Assembly (NCBI GenBank): GCA_030849805.1
Contig: JASANZ010002069.1
Coordinates: 1 to 41,767 of the forward strand
From: Sergeia podlipaevii
Lineage: Eukaryota > Euglenozoa > Kinetoplastea > Trypanosomatida > Trypanosomatidae
Reading direction: 5' to 3'
Length of the DNA: 41,767 nucleotides
Shown: one piece after another, positions 35,631 through 41,767 of the stretch
Position numbering within the stretch: the first letter of the stretch is position 1
How the letters are laid out: the number at the start of each line of letters is the position of its first letter
Position numbers and translations under genes: made by a program
Notes under the pieces: model-generated
Databases searched by the model: none
Told to the model about the DNA's origin: nothing
What the model saw: the letters and a program-made list of their open reading frames with translations, nothing else

Positions 35631-38600
35631 TTACTTCGCCTGCTCTGATAGATCACCACCACCACCGCCATTACCACTGTCGCTATTGTCATATAAGTTG
35701 AATGGCGCTGACCCACGATGGCGCCATGACGGCATCAGCACTCTCTCTTGTTGATACTGCGAGTGTTCATGTGGCGGCGGCCGAACACGATTTACTGCTT
35801 CTTCCAAGGCAGGTGACTGCAACGGTGATGCACCACCACCACCACCACCTCTTTCGTCTCGTGTCTCTCTTTCTTCTTCTTCTCCTGGCGAGTCGTGTTC
35901 AGTCGGGGGGAACAAGTAGCGGTCAACGTACATGCGCTGATACCGCCAGTTTGCAGAAAGCAAAAACGAAGTCGTGGCACGTTCGTAGCTGCGCTCTCCC
36001 GGAGGTGAAGAGAAGGAAGGGAGTTGTCTGTGTTGCCGCCGCTGCCGCCGTGCTGCTGCTGCTGCTGCTGCTGGCGCTGAGGTCGCTCTGTCTCCTTCCC
36101 TTCTCAGTGGTGCCGCCTTACCAGTAGAAGCAGGTGCTCCTCCTGCCGCTGCTGCTGCTGTGTTGATTTCTGTCTCACGCCTCTCACGGAGGTGCTGAAA
36201 GGCACCAGATTCGTCCGCTACTTCTAGATTACTTTGGTTTCTCTCCCCATCCCTCGCTGCCTCTCCTTCTTCTGGCCTTTCAAGCTTTTCAGGAAGTCCA
36301 GAGAGGTGGGCAGAGTGCGGTGATGGCAATGGAGGGATTAGCGGAGCTGCACCGCCAGGGGCGTGAAACATCGAGGTGGGCACAACTGATTCATAGTAGT
36401 CCGCCCTCTCGCTACTGGCGTGTTGTTGCGCAACTTCGCTTTCTTTGCCCTTCTCCCGTTGTTCTCTCTGAGATTTCGGCTCCTGTGAGGGTGCTGAGGC
36501 ATCTGGCTCAGGGCAACTGCTCTTACTTGTGCTTCTTTCATTCAAACTGGCATCATCCTCCTGGCAACTGTAGACTCCGTCGCGCTGTAGCTGCGTATTG
36601 GCGGCACACGGAGGGTTTTCTGCCAGTGATTCTATCCTCCTATCTTCCTCTTCCTGCTGTTCTACCGTGCACTCCCTCTTTCCCTCGTGGCCTCCTTCAT
36701 GCTCTTGTGCTTCCACAGTGTTGGAAAGAATCACTGGAACGTCGCCTCGCACTGAGTCACATGCCGGAGGGTCTACAGAGGCATTCGACACTACTGCTGG
36801 CTCCGGTCGCGGTGCCATGGATGAGGTCATAGCGGCGTCGCTCCCTCCATCACTACTACTTCTGTGTCTGATGTTGACTGTTGTGTTGCTGCGAGTGCTA
36901 GAATCAGCTTTGTACCGCTGAACAAGTTGCGTGTTCTCTCTCTCCTCCACCTCCTGCTGCTGTGGCTTTTGCGGACATTCTTCGTGTGTGCCCCCCGCTT
37001 CCGCTGCCTCCGCGTGCCCCTGACACGTACCAAGAGGTGCGGCAACTAGGGACAGCGGTGCCACCTCACTCACCCCGGCCACGCCAAGCTCCCCTCCTCC
37101 TCCTCCTCCTTCCTCTGATGGCACTCTCGCATTCGTGCGCTGCCCTTGCGGTGGGGACTCATCCAGGTCATCTGGCATGACCGCCGCTGCAGGAGGGAGG
37201 AGTGGCGAGGTGACCCGCTTCACACAGCCTTGATCTTCCCTTGGGAGTGCTTCACGATCTGCGTAGAGTGGCTCCTCGTGTTCCTCCCACATGGCCTCCG
37301 ACACACTCGATCCGGCCCGTTGTAAGCGGACAAGGAGCGGCGATAGCGGACGTGGCGCAGCAGCCATAGTAGGGGCTGCGTCCTCCTCCCCCTGTTCGTA
37401 AGAGCGGCGGCTTGGTTGGCTGCTTTCTTGCTCTACATGAGGTCGCAAAGGGGAGTCCTTTGTGGATGATCCAGTTGCTGAAGGGAGAGGCATGACGTTA
37501 GAAGCCGCCGCTGCTGTTTCTTTCCGCTCTTCCACTTGACTAGGCATCTGCTGCTGTTGCTTCGCACTAGTGAAAGGCATGCCGCTCATTGTGGTCTGAT
37601 AGGAAGGTGCACCTATAGAGGTCATAGCCCAGTCATCATCGTCCTCGCCACCATCACCAACTCCGTCTGGGCTTTTATGACGAAGCGAGGCGGTGTCTGC
37701 GACCAACACATTCGCCAAGGATGTGGCCACCGTGGCGCTGTTGGCAACAGACGCAGCACCGCCTGCCGCACTCGTCTCACTGGCGTCAGCCGTCTGTTCC
37801 GTTGAGTAGGTGCTACCGCGTTGCGGTCTCAGAGGATGGGCAATGACACTACTAGAACAAATTGGGTGCTCACTGACAGTACTATGAAGGGGTACGTGCG
37901 GTGACTGTACCGAGGCGCCAATACGGGGGGGCGACGCCAAAGAGAATGGATCCTGGCTTCCAGCTGCTGCTGCTGCTATAGTTGTTGTTGCTGAAGGCTT
38001 GGGCTGCTTGCGGCCTGAACGCGGAGCAGCATACAAAGACGAGGAAGAAGAGTTACGACGACTGCGTGGCGCCGACGACTGCTGCTGGTGTTGGTATTGT
38101 TGCGATGTAGGCGACTGCTTTACACTGGTCACGTCACGCTTCTCACTGCTTGCACTCCTCTCTGCATGCGGAGCACCACCTACAGCGTTGTGACGAGCAC
38201 GTTGCACTACATACGGCTCGACTCTCCTTTCTTCCGCTCCTTGCAGATCTTCTTCGCTTTCGTCTTCGTGAGCCTGAAATGAAACTGGAGGTCTCATCGA
38301 CGTACGCGCAGCTAGAAAGTGAGGCGTGATCATGCTTACATAGGACTGCGTCCCGCCCAGACCTGACCTCATCAGCTGTTGCTGCCTGCGGTTATGACCC
38401 ACCCGCCACACGGTAGCTGGAGACACTGCTGATGGACGCACTGAGGACGCAGGCGTCGCGTGTGGCAATTTCATTTCGTCAGTTTTGGTTGCTGCTTCTG
38501 TGTCAGCCTTCACCCCCTGACCTTTTCTCCTTCGAGGAGTGCGTGCAGCCGTTGCCGGAGGACGTTGATGTCGTCTAGGTTGCGATGAGGAGACCGCCCT

Positions 38601-41600
38601 GTGAGATGGTCTCCTCACTCTTCGCGTCGGTGAAGCAAACCACGGCCCACGTTTCTTGCTTTCTCCTTCTTCATGCTTCCCAAACTGCTGGGGAGTCCCT
38701 GCATCAGCGGTTGCCCCAGCACCTTCGTCTTCACTGGCAGTGCCACTGTTGGAGTCATACACAACAGGCGCGCCACGCGTCAGGAGGGCCGCACGTGGTC
38801 GGTTGGGCATCATGTGAGGAGGAAGAGGGGGTGAGGCACCACTGCCCTTCTTATGGATAGGGAAGGGTATGGACCATGCAACAGCGGCGGAGGTGTAGGT
38901 GTCAGTTCTTTCATCGCCGTCATGCCGCCACTCTTCGCGCAAAGGTTCCCGTGCTGGCGGCGTGCGACGGTTTGGATCCATGTAGTCATAGTGCGGCTGA
39001 TCCTCTGCTGCGTTCTTCGCTACAGGGGCTTCGTCTTGCTTTTCCTCGCTTGACGGACGTGATGCAGATGGCCTCGGTACCGTCTTCCTCGCTTCATGGC
39101 TGCTTATACTGTCTGTATCGTCGCCATCAAAGGATAAGCGTTCATAGAGCACGTTCTTCTCTTGCCACCCAGCATCGCCTCTATTCGGCATGTGTGGCCT
39201 CTCGTAATAACTAGCTCCGGCTGGGATATCTCCTGCTGCTGCTGTTTCCCCCCTTTCTTGATCTTCCGCCACATGAAAGAAAGTTTCAGGCTGCGTCTCA
39301 TGACCAGCGTATTCATCAGAGCTGCGGGCAAGCTCAAAAGGAATGCTTTCCGAGCCTGTGGAGTGCGGCTCCTGATCCTCCGCGTGCTGGCGCCACTTCT
39401 CCTCCTGCTGCTGCTGCTGTTGCTCTTCTTCTGGATCTGGCACTAAAACCGATTCCGTGTACGCTTCATCCTGTCTCCCATCCGTTTCCGCCGCCGCTGT
39501 GTCTTTCTTACTATTTTCTGTCTCTCTGCCCACAGGGGTAGCAGCAGTAGTGAGAGAGGAAGGGGCTTCCACGGGAGGCATGCTCGGTGAAGCACCACTG
39601 TGGTAGTTATCGCTGCTGCTGTGACTCATTCGCACTCGATCAGCAAGCGCCTCCAGCTGGGTTGCATAGCGGTTCTCTAGTTCTCGCTTCATCACATGCC
39701 TGCGGTGCTTTCTCTCCTTCCGCAGCAGCCTATCAAAAACTGGTATACCGCACTTCGAAACAGCGCTTTGTGTATCGTGGCTCAGCATAGTAGTAGTAGT
39801 AGTAGTGGTGGTCAGTGTCGTTTCCGAACTGTCAGTGGGAGTCGCCCTCAAGTTTGAGGGCTCCACTGAGGTCTCTGGAGTCAAATCAAAATGTGAGTCT
39901 GGCATCCCATCTTGGGAGCCCTCCAGAGGTGGGTCGTCTAGCACTGTCTCTCCATTCCTTTTATCTTCCTCCTCCTCCTTCCGCCGCATCTCGCTGCTGC
40001 TGCTGCTGCTCTTCCTCCTCCTCTCGTCTTGAGACTGTTTATTGTTTTCATGCCCAGCAGCATCGCCATCTTCATGAGTGGGAATAGACGGAGCATTCTT
40101 CTCTTTTCTTCCATTCGTTGACGCTTCCTGGTCCTCTTCGTGTCTCTCTGTAGAGTGCAAAGGTGTGGATGCAGGCTGCTGCTGCTGCTCTTGTGCTTGA
40201 GTAGACAAAAAAAACTCTGCTGAAGCCTGTGAGGCGACTGAACGTTCATACAAGCCGCGCCACAGATCTACTTCATCTATGAGAGACTCCAGCAGTACGT
40301 TTTTGCGCTTGTCTTTCCCAAGAGCCCGCGTTGGTGCGTCAGATAGAGGCACAACAATAGCTTCAGAACATGAAGGCGGAGAGCCTTCGACCGACACAGA
40401 GACTTCACTACTGCCTTCAGCGACAGAATCGAGGCGGTTTCTGCCTCCGTCATGGCAACCTGTGGAAGCCTCCTCACCATATGCTTCGCCCTTCTCATGC
40501 GCGGAATGAGTGCAGGCTTCACCTTCTTCTGACATCGTCATCACATCCTCTTCTTCTGGCTCGCTCGTCTGCAGACGGGATGGATGATCGCATTCGGAAC
40601 CTGTATTTAAATTACCCAGTGAGGCTGGTCGGCCTTCGACGATGTGCGCAGGTGCTGACTGAGAAGCTGCATGCACAGCGCCTTCCTTCTCACAGCAGCA
40701 GCTGCTGCTTCTACTGCTGTCGTGTGTTGCTGAGCACACTTCTTGACGCCGAATAAAATCGTTCGTATTGGTGCTTTCTGCACTTTGCCCTGCAGCATCA
40801 TCGTCATATGCGGCAACACCTCTTTCGCCAAGATCACTTTGGTGGCTGTCGCTGGCGCCGCGGTGTGGCGTAGGAGTCTGAGAAATCGCCTTAAACTGCT
40901 TCACACGCGTGGCAGGATGGTGGGCTGCAGCTGCGCCGTCTGCCTTCTTGCCTGAACGCACGCTAGCTATACTATCAGAGGCGGATGGCGTCCTCACGTG
41001 CTCCTCACCGCCGGCAATCCTTTCACCTCCCTTACCATCATCTATGCTAGTACTAGTGCTGCTGCTGCTGATGATGGTACTACTTGCACCATCGCCGACT
41101 CCACGTGCCCTGTCGACGTCTTCCTTCCCGCGATTCGTATCTCTTCTCTCGCCACGTTCAGAATGCTGAAGTGCACTACTCATGTTGCTGTCACCTTTTC
41201 CATCGACCCCTCCACTCTCACTACCACACACATCCAGCTCTTCCCTCTGTAGTAAAGAAAGCTGTGTAGTGCCGGAGGTGACGGCCACTGAACCTGTGGC
41301 ATGTGGTATAGCAGGGACAGCTGCATGGGTAGAACCATCTCTCCGCTCACCATAGTGCTCCTCATCGATCTCCATACTTACTGAGGAATCACACACATGG
41401 ACGTCAGCAGCAAATAAACCGCTATGGCCCATTTCTGTCGAAACCAGTGGTAGCCTCACTTGGCTTCCACCACACGTCTCCCCTGGTACTACTATTGACA
41501 TGTCCGCACTACCGCCACATGAACGATGACAATCATCCTGCTCAAGCAAAGCGGCACTACTGGCCTCCTCCATGCTCGCTTTCGTCGTTGGCGCACCGTA

Positions 41601-41767
41601 GAACTCGCCTAGAAGACCTACTCCTTCCTCACCTCCCGCTCCGCTATGTATTCCGGCACGCTCAGTAGACACATGCGCCCTACCATCGCCCTCTTCAGCA
41701 GCCGTGCTGGTGCCTGCACTCACCGAAAACACAGAGCCCCCGCCAGCACCCGTCTCGGCTATGTGGA
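35631..41767 (-). CDS. Giant low-complexity protein of unknown function, 5'-truncated by the window
   Basis: The frame runs off the right edge without a stop, so the N-terminus is missing; 2044 residues are visible and the first visible ATG is some 65 codons in. Composition is dominated by Ser, Glu, Ala, Gln, Arg and Pro with Gln, Thr, Ser and Ala runs, so most is likely disordered. Three islands look less random: a charged helical segment at about 40201-40320 (with VLLESLIDEVDLWRGLYERS), a basic coiled-coil-like segment at about 39630-39735 (KERKHRRHVMKRELENRY), and a C-terminal block at about 35880-36000 with ATTSFLLSANWRYQRMY. No membrane helix, enzyme motif or known domain was seen. It may be a cytoskeletal or scaffold protein, but that is only a guess. 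Confidence 0.7.
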   Translation of the reverse strand, partial: HIAETGAGGGSVFSVSAGTSTAAEEGDGRAHVSTERAGIHSGAGGEEGVGLLGEFYGAPTTKASMEEASSAALLEQDDCHRSCGGSADMSIVVPGETCGGSQVRLPLVSTEMGHSGLFAADVHVCDSSVSMEIDEEHYGERRDGSTHAAVPAIPHATGSVAVTSGTTQLSLLQREELDVCGSESGGVDGKGDSNMSSALQHSERGERRDTNRGKEDVDRARGVGDGASSTIISSSSTSTSIDDGKGGERIAGGEEHVRTPSASDSIASVRSGKKADGAAAAHHPATRVKQFKAISQTPTPHRGASDSHQSDLGERGVAAYDDDAAGQSAESTNTNDFIRRQEVCSATHDSSRSSSCCCEKEGAVHAASQSAPAHIVEGRPASLGNLNTGSECDHPSRLQTSEPEEEDVMTMSEEGEACTHSAHEKGEAYGEEASTGCHDGGRNRLDSVAEGSSEVSVSVEGSPPSCSEAIVVPLSDAPTRALGKDKRKNVLLESLIDEVDLWRGLYERSVASQASAEFFLSTQAQEQQQQPASTPLHSTERHEEDQEASTNGRKEKNAPSIPTHEDGDAAGHENNKQSQDERRRKSSSSSSEMRRKEEEEDKRNGETVLDDPPLEGSQDGMPDSHFDLTPETSVEPSNLRATPTDSSETTLTTTTTTTTMLSHDTQSAVSKCGIPVFDRLLRKERKHRRHVMKRELENRYATQLEALADRVRMSHSSSDNYHSGASPSMPPVEAPSSLTTAATPVGRETENSKKDTAAAETDGRQDEAYTESVLVPDPEEEQQQQQQEEKWRQHAEDQEPHSTGSESIPFELARSSDEYAGHETQPETFFHVAEDQERGETAAAGDIPAGASYYERPHMPNRGDAGWQEKNVLYERLSFDGDDTDSISSHEARKTVPRPSASRPSSEEKQDEAPVAKNAAEDQPHYDYMDPNRRTPPAREPLREEWRHDGDERTDTYTSAAVAWSIPFPIHKKGSGASPPLPPHMMPNRPRAALLTRGAPVVYDSNSGTASEDEGAGATADAGTPQQFGKHEEGESKKRGPWFASPTRRVRRPSHRAVSSSQPRRHQRPPATAARTPRRRKGQGVKADTEAATKTDEMKLPHATPASSVRPSAVSPATVWRVGHNRRQQQLMRSGLGGTQSYVSMITPHFLAARTSMRPPVSFQAHEDESEEDLQGAEERRVEPYVVQRARHNAVGGAPHAERSASSEKRDVTSVKQSPTSQQYQHQQQSSAPRSRRNSSSSSLYAAPRSGRKQPKPSATTTIAAAAAGSQDPFSLASPPRIGASVQSPHVPLHSTVSEHPICSSSVIAHPLRPQRGSTYSTEQTADASETSAAGGAASVANSATVATSLANVLVADTASLRHKSPDGVGDGGEDDDDWAMTSIGAPSYQTTMSGMPFTSAKQQQQMPSQVEERKETAAAASNVMPLPSATGSSTKDSPLRPHVEQESSQPSRRSYEQGEEDAAPTMAAAPRPLSPLLVRLQRAGSSVSEAMWEEHEEPLYADREALPREDQGCVKRVTSPLLPPAAAVMPDDLDESPPQGQRTNARVPSEEGGGGGGELGVAGVSEVAPLSLVAAPLGTCQGHAEAAEAGGTHEECPQKPQQQEVEERENTQLVQRYKADSSTRSNTTVNIRHRSSSDGGSDAAMTSSMAPRPEPAVVSNASVDPPACDSVRGDVPVILSNTVEAQEHEGGHEGKRECTVEQQEEEDRRIESLAENPPCAANTQLQRDGVYSCQEDDASLNERSTSKSSCPEPDASAPSQEPKSQREQREKGKESEVAQQHASSERADYYESVVPTSMFHAPGGAAPLIPPLPSPHSAHLSGLPEKLERPEEGEAARDGERNQSNLEVADESGAFQHLRERRETEINTAAAAAGGAPASTGKAAPLRREGDRATSAPAAAAAAARRQRRQHRQLPSFSSPPGERSYERATTSFLLSANWRYQRMYVDRYLFPPTEHDSPGEEEERETRDERGGGGGGASPLQSPALEEAVNRVRPPPHEHSQYQQERVLMPSWRHRGSAPFNLYDNSDSGNGGGGGDLSEQAK

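Noticed and set aside
35700..36130. Plus-strand 141-codon frame inside the giant gene
   Set aside because: Shadow of the minus-strand low-complexity gene: poly-Leu comes from antisense CAG/GCA repeats.

Overview
This window looks like the nuclear genome of a trypanosomatid (Kinetoplastea). All thirteen recognisable protein genes lie on the minus strand, each is a single uninterrupted frame, and they read one after another from the right edge to the left. This is the layout of a polycistronic transcription unit. No introns, tRNA or rRNA genes, transposase or reverse transcriptase genes, or CRISPR arrays were seen. Between genes the DNA is AT-rich and full of microsatellites, and several genes have a pyrimidine tract plus AG on the coding strand just before the start codon, as expected for spliced-leader trans-splicing. 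The standard genetic code fits: genes end in TAA, TAG and TGA. Coding sequence fills about 70% of the window. The species cannot be named from the sequence. Long Ser/Thr/Ala/Gln-rich low-complexity stretches and moderate GC fit a monoxenous trypanosomatid as well as other members of the family.

Order of transcription (right to left): the 3' part of a giant low-complexity protein (35631-41767, cut by the window edge); a choline-transporter-like protein (33101-35011); a 1588-residue four-helix membrane protein with tetraspanin-like features (26404-31170); a tandem MATH-like protein (23530-24456); a Vma22/CCDC115-like V-ATPase assembly factor (20978-21511); Utp25 for small-subunit ribosome assembly (17344-20493); a DZIP1-type ciliary zinc-finger protein (13458-16091); a Cet1-type RNA 5'-triphosphatase for mRNA capping (11418-12572); an FSP1/AIFM2-like FAD oxidoreductase (9348-10874); an F-box protein (6237-8528); a NudC-type CS-domain co-chaperone (4842-5774); a plant/bacterial-type cystathionine beta-lyase (2820-4295); and a secretory-pathway GT1 glycosyltransferase (409-2205).

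The genes do not form one pathway, which is normal for trypanosomatid polycistrons. They mix core housekeeping functions (capping, ribosome assembly, V-ATPase assembly, chaperoning, sulphur amino acids) with membrane and flagellum-related genes. For six genes the longest open frame begins at a non-ATG codon; the first ATG, in four cases placed just after a visible splice acceptor, was used instead.

The best leads for something new are the giant tetraspanin-like protein, the tandem MATH-like protein, the unnamed giant disordered protein, the glycosyltransferase as a possible transferred gene, and a few small non-coding oddities in the roughly 2 kb spacers.
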